This document shows positions 1 through 5,784 of a DNA stretch of 9,422 nt, one piece after another. Each line of letters opens with the position of its first letter. The first letter of the stretch is position 1. The notes beneath the pieces are model-generated. The model did no database searches and was not told where the DNA came from. It worked only from the letters and a program-made list of their open reading frames with translations. The DNA comes from Clostridia bacterium (lineage in GTDB: Bacteria > Bacillota_E > SLMV01 > PUMD01). The stretch covers positions 1 to 9,422 of the forward strand of contig PWUC01000196.1 in NCBI GenBank assembly GCA_003562655.1, given 5' to 3'. A program made the position numbers and the translations under genes.

Positions 1-647
1 AGGCTGACACGATCAACGGGATAAGCCTGGTCGGGTTCCCGGAGTTCAGAGAGCGGCTATCCATGGAGGGAGTACGCCTGGTTCCTGCCGGCAAGACCTT
101 CCTGGACAGTGTGAAGATGGGGCTAGAGGCAAACTCAGCTGCTGAGCACCTCCTGTTCATCACCTGCGATGTTCCCATGATCACGGGTCCTGTGATCGAC
201 AGGTTCACAGAGAACTGCATTGAGAGCCCGGGAGAATTCTTCGTTCCAGTGGTGACCCGTCAGACAAGTGAGGCCCGGTTTCCGGGCGTCAGCCGCACCT
301 ACGTGAAGCTCCGGGAGGGAGAGGTCACCCTGGGGAACTGCTTCCTCGGTACCGAGCACAGCATAAGGCGGGTTCTTCCTGAGTTGGAGCGGATGTATCA
401 CGGCCGAAAGAGGCCCCTGCTTATGGCCTCAACCCTGGGGCCGGTCTTCATCATCCGGCTGTTGACGCGCATGGCGGGGATCGCGCATCTGGAGCGGATG
501 TTCCAGCGAGTCACCGGGGCGGAGGGTCATGCAGTCCTCAGTCCCGACCCGGAGCTGGCGACGGACGTGGACAAACCGGAGCAGCTGCTCGCCCTCGAAT
601 ACCTGCTGCGCGAAGGGGCGCCGTCGGACGGGCAGGGTTTGCCATGA
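1..647 (+). CDS. MobA-like NTP transferase domain protein (5' partial)
   Basis: The reading frame is open from base 3 to the TGA at 645-647, so the gene enters from outside the window and only its last 214 residues are seen. The N-terminal nucleotide-binding loop (LAAG type) expected for this fold is off-window. Visible are an AGKTFLDSV segment, a LLFITCDVPMIT segment (the CDVP acidic motif, which in MobA/IspD-like transferases holds the metal-binding Asp), a RFPGVSRTYVKLREGEVTLGN stretch, and a C-terminal ATDVDKPEQL motif typical of MobA-like GT-A nucleotidyltransferases. From memory, clostridial Bacillota often have such a protein just upstream of purR; the substrate is not known to me. A molybdopterin guanylyltransferase role is not supported by context, as no molybdenum cofactor genes are nearby. 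The family call is fairly safe; the substrate is open. Confidence 0.8.
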   Translation, partial: ADTINGISLVGFPEFRERLSMEGVRLVPAGKTFLDSVKMGLEANSAAEHLLFITCDVPMITGPVIDRFTENCIESPGEFFVPVVTRQTSEARFPGVSRTYVKLREGEVTLGNCFLGTEHSIRRVLPELERMYHGRKRPLLMASTLGPVFIIRLLTRMAGIAHLERMFQRVTGAEGHAVLSPDPELATDVDKPEQLLALEYLLREGAPSDGQGLP

Positions 648-667
648 GGCCCTCTAGCGAATATTCT
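639..667 (+). promoter_or_regulatory. Possible sigma-A promoter for purR
   Basis: A -35-like TTGCCA (639-644, one mismatch to TTGACA) overlaps the end of the upstream gene. Exactly 17 bp separate it from a -10-like TATTCT (662-667, four of six). Transcription would start near 674, giving purR a leader of about 70 nt. A second candidate is the extended -10 TGTTATGAT (723-731), but its start near 738 would fall inside the purR Shine-Dalgarno sequence, so it fits poorly. Pattern match only. Confidence 0.35.
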
Positions 668-745
668 ATACATGGTGAAGGGTGAATGTCCGTGCCCTTC
701 CGGCTTTTATCGCATCACCATTTGTTATGATAAGGGGGGCGATGG

Positions 746-1564
746 GTGAAGGACAGATGGCCCCGGCCTATGAGAATTGCTTGCATCGTGGAGGCTCTGG
801 TGAACCACCCCTACAGGGTATTCAGCCTGGGTGATTTCGCCCGGTATCTGAAGGTGGCCCGGTCAACGGTTTCTGAGGATGTCGCCATCGTCAGGGACGC
901 TTTCGAGAGGACGGAATCAGCCGCCGTCGAGACTCTGCCCGGCGCGACGGGAGGCGTCCGTCTGAAGCCCCGCCCTTCGCCGGAGCAGATGAGATCCCTC
1001 ACAGAAACTCTCATCAATGATCTGCAGGACCCGGATCGCATTCTTCCAGGGGGCTTTCTGTACATGACGGACATCATCTTCTCTCCCAGCTGGGCGGAGG
1101 TGATCGGCACCTACTTCTCTCATCTATTCGGTCCCCTGAGGCCCGACTACGTGGTGACGATTGAGACCAAGGGGATCCCCCTTGCACTCATGACGGCTCG
1201 AGACCTGGATCTTCCCCTGGTCCTGATACGCCGCAACGGCCGCGTCACCGAGGGCAGCTCGGTCAGCATCAACTACGTCTCCGGTTCTTCGTCTCGCATC
1301 CAGACCATGTCCCTTCCCCGACGCGCCCTTCTTCCCGGCAGTTCCGTTGTGGTGATTGATGATTTCATGCGAGGCGGTGGCACAGTGAAGGGGGCGTGTG
1401 ATCTGCTCGCCGAATTTGAGGTCGAGGCCCTGGGTGTCGGGGTCGTGGCGGTGGCCCGCTCTCCTCGTGACAAACTGGTGCATGAGTACGAGTCCCTGGC
1501 GGAGGTGACCTTTTCTCCGGGCGGACGCAATGTGGTGGTCCGCTCCACCGCTCAGACAGACTAG
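746..1564 (+). CDS. purR: PurR, PRPP-responsive purine operon repressor
   Basis: The 272-residue product matches the Gram-positive PurR family (B. subtilis PurR is about 285 aa). In B. subtilis it binds PurBox operators of purine genes and is released by PRPP. Residues 1-75 form the winged-helix DNA-binding part, with RSTVSEDVAIVRDAF (39-53) matching the family SSISEDLTIIKQTF segment, and PGATGGV (65-71) following. The rest is a catalytically inactive phosphoribosyltransferase fold with DRILPGGFLYMTDI (97-110), TKGIPLA (141-147), VTEGSSVSINYVSGSSSRIQ (167-186) and the PRPP-binding loop VVVIDDFMRGGGT (201-213). The GTG start at 746 is preceded by AAGGGGGG (733-739) with a six-base gap. The resulting MKDRW N-terminus aligns with MKFRR of B. 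subtilis, which supports this start over the internal ATG at 770. No yabJ (RidA) follows, unlike in Bacillus. Confidence 0.96.
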   Translation: MKDRWPRPMRIACIVEALVNHPYRVFSLGDFARYLKVARSTVSEDVAIVRDAFERTESAAVETLPGATGGVRLKPRPSPEQMRSLTETLINDLQDPDRILPGGFLYMTDIIFSPSWAEVIGTYFSHLFGPLRPDYVVTIETKGIPLALMTARDLDLPLVLIRRNGRVTEGSSVSINYVSGSSSRIQTMSLPRRALLPGSSVVVIDDFMRGGGTVKGACDLLAEFEVEALGVGVVAVARSPRDKLVHEYESLAEVTFSPGGRNVVVRSTAQTD

Positions 1565-1582
1565 ATCCGACCCCGCCTTCAG

Positions 1583-1612
1583 GCAGGAACTGGTAGGCAT
1601 GGCATAGAATGG
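1583..1612 (+). promoter_or_regulatory. Sigma-H-type promoter of spoVG
   Basis: The element GCAGGAACT (1583-1591) matches the sigma-H -35 consensus RNAGGAWWW in all but one position. After a 12-bp spacer, ATAGAATGG (1604-1612) matches RNNGAATWW at its core GAAT (1607-1610). The spacing between AGGA and GAAT is 18 bp, within one base of my recollection of the B. subtilis spoVG promoter, which is the classical sigma-H target. A transcript would start near 1617, about 27 nt before the spoVG ATG. That leaves room for the Shine-Dalgarno sequence and excludes the in-frame upstream ATG at 1609. Location and spacing together make this the best regulatory call in the window. Confidence 0.65.
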
Positions 1613-1644
1613 TATATATGCACCGGGCCCGGAGGGGGGGGAGG

Positions 1645-1938
1645 ATGGTGAATATTACCGAAGTTCGCATGCGCTGCACGGAGGGAGAGGGTCGCACCAG
1701 GGCCGTCGCATCGCTGACCTTTGATGACTGTTTTGTTGTGCATGAGGTCAAGCTAGTGGAGGGCCACGACCGACAGATGTTCATGTCGATGCCAAGCAGG
1801 CGTCTTCCAGGAGGTGATCACCTGGACATCGCTCATCCGGTCACCTCGCATACCCGGCAGTACATTCAGGAGGAGCTCCTGCGGGTGTATGAGGCTGCGG
1901 TGACGGAGGGGCGGCGCGAGTATCGCACTGCGACGTAG
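1645..1938 (+). CDS. spoVG: SpoVG, RNA-binding developmental regulator
   Basis: The product is 97 residues, the same length as B. subtilis SpoVG. It shows the family pattern throughout: ITEVRMR (4-10), RAVASLTFDDCFVVHEVKLVEG (19-40), MPSRRLPGGDHLDIAHPV (49-66) and TRQYIQEELLRVYE (70-83). SpoVG proteins bind nucleic acid; in Bacillus spoVG is a sporulation stage V gene read by sigma-H, and in Staphylococcus and Listeria the protein modulates virulence and stress genes. The frame is open further upstream (ATG at 1609 and 1618), but the homology starts at MVNITEV. GGAGG at 1631-1635 sits nine bases before ATG 1645, and the probable sigma-H start lies near 1617, so 1645 is chosen. Eight consecutive Gs (1634-1641) lie between the Shine-Dalgarno core and the start. 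A large stem-loop follows the gene. Confidence 0.95.
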   Translation: MVNITEVRMRCTEGEGRTRAVASLTFDDCFVVHEVKLVEGHDRQMFMSMPSRRLPGGDHLDIAHPVTSHTRQYIQEELLRVYEAAVTEGRREYRTAT

Positions 1939-1952
1939 CGACGGGCGTATTG

Positions 1953-2008
1953 AGATTGGGGTGTCCGCACGGGGCTCAGAGGGCCCCGTGCGGGCCTGCA
2001 GGCAATCT
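1953..2008 (+). terminator. Nested stem-loop after spoVG, possible terminator or attenuator
   Basis: The core is an 11-bp perfect stem, CCGCACGGGGC (1965-1975) with GCCCCGTGCGG (1983-1993), around a 7-nt loop; the outer T1964-G1994 can add a wobble. An outer 6-bp stem pairs AGATTG (1953-1958) with CAATCT (2003-2008). The right side also contains a 10-bp palindrome, GCCTGCAGGC (1994-2003), which could fold alternatively. No run of T follows on either strand, so a standard intrinsic terminator is not proven. It may reduce read-through from spoVG into glmU, protect the spoVG mRNA 3' end, or attenuate transcription. No convincing promoter was found between it and glmU. Confidence 0.45.
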
Positions 2009-2056
2009 GGTCTTTGGTGTCAAATAGGGTAGTAGGGAGAGGTGGGTGATGGTACG

Positions 2057-3427
2057 ATGTCAGGTTTTGCCGGGTTGGTTCTGGCGGCAGGGCACGGCAC
2101 GCGCATGAGGTCCCGGTTCTTGAAAGTTCTGCACCCGGTGTTGGGCGTACCCATGGTCTCACTGGTTGTGCAGGCCCTTCACGAGGCAGGGATTGCGCGT
2201 CCCACGGTGGTGATTGGCTACCAGGGAGAGCAGGTGCAGCGTACTCTGGGCGATGCAGTGGAGTATGTTCGCCAGGAGGATCAGAGGGGAACGGGGCATG
2301 CGGTTAGTGCTGCTGCGGAGAGCCTGGCCGGTATTGATGATGTCCTGGTGGTCAACGGCGATGTCCCCCTGGTCACGGCAGATATGCTGAAGCGGTTGAT
2401 GCGCAGACACCGGGAAAGTGGTGCGGCGGCTACCCTGCTGACCGCTGTGCTGGATGATCCGACGGGTCTGGGGCGGGTGGTGCGGGATGAGGACGGCGAG
2501 ATGGTCAGTATCGTGGAGGAAGCCGATGCCTCTCATGCTGAGGCCGCCATCCGGGAGATCAACACCGCCATCGCCTGTTTCCGCGTCAATTCTCTGTTGG
2601 AGACCCTGCCCCTTCTTCGCCCCGACAATGTGCAGCAAGAATACTACCTGCCCGATGTCTTTCCTCTCCTGCATGAGAGGGGACTGACGGTGCAGACGGT
2701 CCAGGCCGCTGACATCCGCAGTGTGCTGGGGGTCAACACCCGCCAGGAGCTGGCCGAGGTCACCGATATACTTCGCCGGCGGATTATGGATGCCGTCATG
2801 GACTGTGGGGTTACGGTGATGGATCCAGGCACAACCTGGATATATCCCGGGGTTGAGGTGGGATGCGACACGGTCATCCACCCTTTCACCACCCTGGAGG
2901 CGGGCTGTCACATTGGCTCTCGTTGCAGCATTGGGCCCATGAGTCACCTGATTGACGTGCGGGTGGGTGACGAGGTCTCGGTGTGGTATTCTGTGATCAC
3001 CGACAGCACCCTGGGCGATGGGGTGACGGTTGGTCCCTTCGCCCATCTCCGGCCTGGGAATGAGCTGGCCGAGGGGGTCAAGGTGGGTAACTTCGCCGAG
3101 GTCAAGAATTCAAGGATTGAGAAGGGAAGCAAACTGCCCCATCACTGCTACGTGGGCGATGCTGATGTCGGTGAGGGTGTCAACATGGGAGCGGGCACCA
3201 TCACGGTCAACTATGATGGGCGGAATAAGCACCGCACTGTGTTGGGTCACGGGGCTTTCATCGGATGCAACAGCAATCTCATCGCCCCGGTTACGGTGGG
3301 CCAGGGGGGTTTTGTTGCGGCTGGATCTACCATAAACAGGGATGTTCCCCCCGACAGCCTGGCAGTGGCGCGGGAGCGCCAGAAGAACAAGGAGGGCTGG
3401 GCACGCCGCTACCTGCGCAGGGAATGA
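2057..3427 (+). CDS. glmU: GlmU, bifunctional GlcN-1-P acetyltransferase / UDP-GlcNAc pyrophosphorylase
   Basis: GlmU acetylates glucosamine-1-phosphate with acetyl-CoA and then joins it to UTP, making cytoplasmic UDP-GlcNAc for peptidoglycan and other wall polymers. The product is 456 residues, equal to B. subtilis GlmU (GcaD). The N-terminal pyrophosphorylase domain has LAAGHGTRMRS (9-19), KVLHP (23-27), the metal-binding NGDVP (100-104) and EINTA (167-171). The C-terminal left-handed beta-helix acetyltransferase domain (from about 252) has GPFAHLRPG (326-334), the catalytic His in GSKLPHH (His362 by alignment with E. coli His363), NYDG (385-388) and FIGCNSNLIAPVTVG (401-415). A GTG at 2042 is in frame, but ATG 2057 has GGTGAT (2045-2050) six bases before it and gives the family length, so it is preferred. 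EINTA replaces the usual EINTG. prs follows after 25 bp, as in Bacillus. Confidence 0.97.
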   Translation: MSGFAGLVLAAGHGTRMRSRFLKVLHPVLGVPMVSLVVQALHEAGIARPTVVIGYQGEQVQRTLGDAVEYVRQEDQRGTGHAVSAAAESLAGIDDVLVVNGDVPLVTADMLKRLMRRHRESGAAATLLTAVLDDPTGLGRVVRDEDGEMVSIVEEADASHAEAAIREINTAIACFRVNSLLETLPLLRPDNVQQEYYLPDVFPLLHERGLTVQTVQAADIRSVLGVNTRQELAEVTDILRRRIMDAVMDCGVTVMDPGTTWIYPGVEVGCDTVIHPFTTLEAGCHIGSRCSIGPMSHLIDVRVGDEVSVWYSVITDSTLGDGVTVGPFAHLRPGNELAEGVKVGNFAEVKNSRIEKGSKLPHHCYVGDADVGEGVNMGAGTITVNYDGRNKHRTVLGHGAFIGCNSNLIAPVTVGQGGFVAAGSTINRDVPPDSLAVARERQKNKEGWARRYLRRE

Positions 3428-3452
3428 GCATGACGGGAGGAGATGACGGCGG

Positions 3453-4403
3453 ATGTTTGAGGGGCATGGCAATTTGAAGCTCTTTGCGGGAAACGCCAAC
3501 CGACCCCTGGCTGCGGCCATAAGTGAGTCCATGGGGGTCCCGCTGGCGGAAATGGTGGTGGACCGTTTCAGCGATGGAGAGATCCGGGTGATGATTGACG
3601 AGAATGCCCGCGGTACGGATGCCTTCGTCATTCAGCCTACCTGCGGTCCGGTCAACGATAGCCTGATGGAGCTCCTGATCATAATCGATGCTCTGCGCCG
3701 GGCCTCTGCCCGGCGCATAACGGCCGTCGTACCGTACTACGGCTACGGACGACAGGACAGGAAAACCCGGGGACGGGAGCCGATAACGGCAAAAATGGTG
3801 GCAAACCTCATCACAACTGCCGGCGCCACCCGGGTGTTGACGATTGATCTGCATGCGGGACAGATCCAGGGATTCTTTGACATCCCTCTGGATCATCTCA
3901 CGGGAGTCCCGACGCTGTCCGAGTATTTCGCGGGCGCGGACCTGGGAGAGGTCGTGGTGGTCGCTCCTGATGCAGGGGCAGTGGCCAGGGCCCGCGACAT
4001 GGCCGCCCGCCTCGGGGCAAGGATCGCGATTGTGGACAAGTACCGGCCCCGCCCTGGCATGTCAGCGGCCATGAATATAATCGGCGATGTCAGCGGCAAC
4101 ACGGCGATCCTGGTGGATGAGATGATCGATACGGCGGGCACCATATGTGCAGCTGCCTGCGCCCTTAGGGACAGAGGTGTGAGCAGGGTCCTGGCGGGGG
4201 CGACCCATGGCATACTGTCTCCGCCGGCTGTGCAGCGACTGGGGGAGTCTCCCATCGAGGAGCTCGTTCTGACGGATACGGTCCCCCTTGGTGACATATC
4301 CATGGAAAACCTGCAGGTTCTCTCTGTTGCCCCGCTGCTGGGAAAGGCGATAGGGCGGATTCACGAGGATCGCTCTGTCAGTGAGCTCTTCGTCACTGGG
4401 TGA
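3453..4403 (+). CDS. prs: Ribose-phosphate pyrophosphokinase (PRPP synthetase)
   Basis: Prs transfers pyrophosphate from ATP to ribose-5-phosphate to make PRPP, the precursor of purines, pyrimidines, histidine, tryptophan and NAD and the signal sensed by PurR, encoded upstream. The 316-residue product is near the 317 of B. subtilis Prs. Motifs in order: RFSDGEIRV (38-46), PYYGYGRQDRKTRGREPITA (94-113), DLHAGQIQGFFDIP (132-145) with catalytic His134, the flexible-loop DKYRPRP (195-201) with Lys196 and Arg198, and the PRPP loop VDEMIDTAGT (221-230), where the common second Asp is Glu. THGILS (251-256) and VSELF (309-313) complete the class I pattern. ATG 3453 has GGGAGGAG (3435-3442) ten bases upstream. 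The 25-bp gap to glmU suggests one transcript; a separate promoter overlaps the end of prs for rplY. Confidence 0.97.
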   Translation: MFEGHGNLKLFAGNANRPLAAAISESMGVPLAEMVVDRFSDGEIRVMIDENARGTDAFVIQPTCGPVNDSLMELLIIIDALRRASARRITAVVPYYGYGRQDRKTRGREPITAKMVANLITTAGATRVLTIDLHAGQIQGFFDIPLDHLTGVPTLSEYFAGADLGEVVVVAPDAGAVARARDMAARLGARIAIVDKYRPRPGMSAAMNIIGDVSGNTAILVDEMIDTAGTICAAACALRDRGVSRVLAGATHGILSPPAVQRLGESPIEELVLTDTVPLGDISMENLQVLSVAPLLGKAIGRIHEDRSVSELFVTG

Positions 4404-4406
4404 GGT

Positions 4407-4435
4407 TTGACATGGGTCCCAGCGGGGGTTAGGAT
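4407..4435 (+). promoter_or_regulatory. Strong sigma-A-type promoter for rplY-pth
   Basis: A perfect -35 TTGACA (4407-4412) begins four bases after the prs stop. A 17-bp spacer separates it from TAGGAT (4430-4435), a four-of-six -10. Transcription would begin near 4442, leaving about 30 nt before the rplY ATG. The same stretch also reads as a sigma-B-like pair, GTTTGA (4405-4410) with GGGTTA (4426-4431) 15 bp later. This is notable because B. subtilis ctc is a sigma-B gene, but the sigma-A reading is the better match. Confidence 0.6.
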
Positions 4436-4444
4436 AGGCTGGGA
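4417..4444. repeat. 7-bp inverted repeat flanking the rplY promoter -10
   Basis: TCCCAGC (4417-4423) and GCTGGGA (4438-4444) are perfect inverted copies separated by 14 bp. Their centres are 21 bp apart, two turns of B-DNA, so both arms face one side of the helix. The putative -10 TAGGAT (4430-4435) lies in the middle. This geometry suits an operator for a dimeric repressor, but a chance dyad or an RNA hairpin in read-through transcripts from prs is possible. Confidence 0.4.
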
Positions 4445-4471
4445 TGATCGGTAAGGAGAGGGTAACTGATT

Positions 4472-5140
4472 ATGAAAGAGTCGGTCACGATAGCAGCGAG
4501 TTTGAGAGAAACAGGTCACCCGGTGAGCCTGCGGCAGGAAGGCTACGTTCCAGCCATGCTTTACGGCAGAGGTGTGGACAACGTTCCCCTCAAGGTGAAC
4601 GAACTGGAGCTGCGCAGGGTAATGGCTGCCGGGGGACAGCGGGGACTGATGGAGTTGGAGATCGAGGAATTCGTTGAGGATAGACGGGTGGTGATGGTCA
4701 GGGAGATCCAGCGTGACCCGGTGGAACGCAATATCCTGCACGTGGATCTGTACCAGGTAGACCTGGAGGCGACCCTCACCACAGATGTGCCGGTTCAGCT
4801 CATCGGTGAGGAACAGGCAACCAGTGGGATCGAGGTTCTACAGCACGGTGTTCGTGAACTGACGGTGCAGTGCCTCCCGGGGGACATACCCGAGAGGATA
4901 ACCGTCGACATCTCGGAACTCACCCTGGGAGACAGCGTGACTGTTGCCGACGTCGAGGCACCCGAGGAAGTGCAGATCCTGAACGATCCCACCGACATCA
5001 TCGTCACTCTGGTGCAGCCCCGACTTGAGATTGAGGAGCCGGAAGACGAAGAGGAGGACATTCTCCTCGATGAGGACCGTGAACCGGAGCGCATCGGTGA
5101 AGAAGAAGACGACCCGGAGGCGGAGGAACCTCAGTTCTGA
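4472..5140 (+). CDS. rplY: Ribosomal protein bL25, TL5/Ctc type
   Basis: The product is a 222-residue bL25 protein of the long (TL5/Ctc) class. Residues 1-93 are the 5S rRNA-binding L25 domain, with GYVPAMLYGRG (24-34) and VREIQRDPVERNILHVDLYQ (76-95). Residues 100-181 are the beta-rich TL5 C-terminal domain, with VPVQLIGEE (106-114), GVRELTVQCLPGDIPE (126-141) and VDISELTLGDSVTV (145-158). A very acidic tail (186-222, 22 of 37 residues Asp or Glu) follows; acidic tails are common in this class. In B. subtilis Ctc is a general-stress form that binds 5S rRNA in the large subunit. ATG 4472 has AAGGAGAGG (4453-4461) upstream and lies just after its own promoter. The TGA at 5138-5140 abuts the Shine-Dalgarno sequence of pth, so the two are very likely cotranscribed. 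Confidence 0.95.
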   Translation: MKESVTIAASLRETGHPVSLRQEGYVPAMLYGRGVDNVPLKVNELELRRVMAAGGQRGLMELEIEEFVEDRRVVMVREIQRDPVERNILHVDLYQVDLEATLTTDVPVQLIGEEQATSGIEVLQHGVRELTVQCLPGDIPERITVDISELTLGDSVTVADVEAPEEVQILNDPTDIIVTLVQPRLEIEEPEDEEEDILLDEDREPERIGEEEDDPEAEEPQF

Positions 5141-5155
5141 GGAGGGTGAGCCCGG

Positions 5156-5734
5156 GTGCCGATTCAGCTGGTGGTTGGTCTGGGTAACCCTGGGGATCAA
5201 TACAGGGGCACCCGGCACAACGTGGGTTTCGAGGTGGCCGGGCTCCTGGCGGTCGGTCGTTGGCAGAGGGGCTATACCGGGCGATGGGCCCAGGCGCGGG
5301 TCCGGGACCGGTCGCTACTGGTGCTCCGTCCCGTCACCTACATGAACCGGAGCGGCATATCGGTGAGGCAGTGTGTCCGCCGCCACCGTTTGGCTCCAGA
5401 TGAGGTCCTGGTGATCCACGATGATCTGGATCTTCCCCTGGGACGCCTCCGGCTGCGGCCCTGTGGGGGCAGTGGGGGCCACAGGGGAGTGGAGTCTGTC
5501 GGACGCGAACTCGGCAGTTTTGCCTTCCCCCGCCTGCGAATCGGGATCGGGCGTCCTCCCGAGGGGTGGGCATCTGACGACTACGTTCTCTGTCGTTTTG
5601 CCGCGCGTGAGCGGTCTGTGTTGAGGGACGTGCTCAGTCTCGCGGTGCGGGCCGTGGGTTCGGCCGCGGTCTGTGGTGTAGAGATGGCGATGAACAGGTA
5701 CAATGGGTGTGATCTGACCCCTGCGGAGGGGTGA
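5156..5734 (+). CDS. pth: Peptidyl-tRNA hydrolase (SpoVC)
   Basis: Pth cleaves the ester bond of peptidyl-tRNAs dropped by ribosomes, recycling tRNA; in B. subtilis the gene is spoVC. The 192-residue product has VGLGNPGDQYRGTRHNVGFE (7-26) with catalytic His21 and Asn11, PVTYMNRSG (59-67) with Asn64, HDDLDLPLG (88-96) with Asp89, GGSGGHRGVESV (104-115) and FPRLRIGIGRPP (124-135), ending in a typical AMNRYNG (178-184). The Asn usual after GGH (Asn114 in E. coli) is Arg110 here; the other key residues are present. The start is a GTG at 5156, nine bases after GGAGGG (5141-5146) that directly follows the rplY stop. A 14-bp hairpin covers the last codons and the stop. No fin gene follows; mfd comes next in the same frame. 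Confidence 0.95.
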   Translation: MPIQLVVGLGNPGDQYRGTRHNVGFEVAGLLAVGRWQRGYTGRWAQARVRDRSLLVLRPVTYMNRSGISVRQCVRRHRLAPDEVLVIHDDLDLPLGRLRLRPCGGSGGHRGVESVGRELGSFAFPRLRIGIGRPPEGWASDDYVLCRFAARERSVLRDVLSLAVRAVGSAAVCGVEMAMNRYNGCDLTPAEG

Positions 5735-5741
5735 GATCACA
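5708..5741 (+). other. Stem-loop spanning the pth stop codon
   Basis: TGTGATCT (5708-5715) pairs with AGATCACA (5734-5741), and inside a single G-G mismatch ACCCCT (5717-5722) pairs with AGGGGT (5727-5732) around a GCGG loop. That gives 14 base pairs with one mismatch, covering the last codons and the stop of pth. It is followed by AAAAT on the + strand and has no T-run on either side in the needed orientation, so it is not a standard intrinsic terminator. It may be an mRNA processing or stability element between pth and mfd. Confidence 0.5.
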
Positions 5742-5747
5742 AAAATC

Positions 5748-5784
5748 GAGGTGTAGAGGGGCTCCGGCTTTCTGCCCGAGCCCT
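5748..5784 (+). promoter_or_regulatory. Remote Shine-Dalgarno plus hairpin before mfd
   Basis: GAGGTG (5748-5753), six contiguous Shine-Dalgarno bases, lies 35 nt before the mfd GTG, too far to act directly. Between them GGGCTC (5759-5764) pairs with GAGCCC (5778-5783), extended outward by a G-T wobble (5758/5784). Inward, past one C-C mismatch, GGC (5766-5768) pairs with GCC (5774-5776) around a 5-nt loop. Folding out 5758-5784 leaves 8 nt between GAGGTG and the GTG, an ideal distance. The pairing is seen; the bridging role is inference. Confidence 0.35.

Noticed and set aside
653..666. PurBox-like sequence before purR (CGAA with AT-rich flank, palindrome GAATATTC)
   Set aside because: It matches the 13-base PurBox consensus at only about nine positions, and no inverted second box was seen at the usual spacing.
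686..730. A 14-codon frame with three consecutive His codons before purR, like a histidine leader peptide
   Set aside because: The Shine-Dalgarno-like bases abut the ATG, there is no attenuator hairpin with a T-run, and the downstream gene is purR rather than his genes.
1124..1600. A 158-codon minus-strand frame opposite purR
   Set aside because: It is a shadow of the conserved PRTase domain of PurR, with no family likeness.
1609..1644. Earlier in-frame ATGs for SpoVG (1609 and 1618)
   Set aside because: They lie within or at the promoter start region, lack a Shine-Dalgarno sequence, and homology begins at 1645.
2042..2056. GTG start for GlmU at 2042
   Set aside because: Purine-rich bases sit too close to it, while ATG 2057 has a better spaced site and gives the exact family length.
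2159..3046. A 295-codon open frame on the minus strand inside glmU
   Set aside because: It lies opposite strongly conserved GlmU sequence, has no recognisable domain and is rich in His, Gln and Arg as expected of an antisense shadow in GC-rich DNA.
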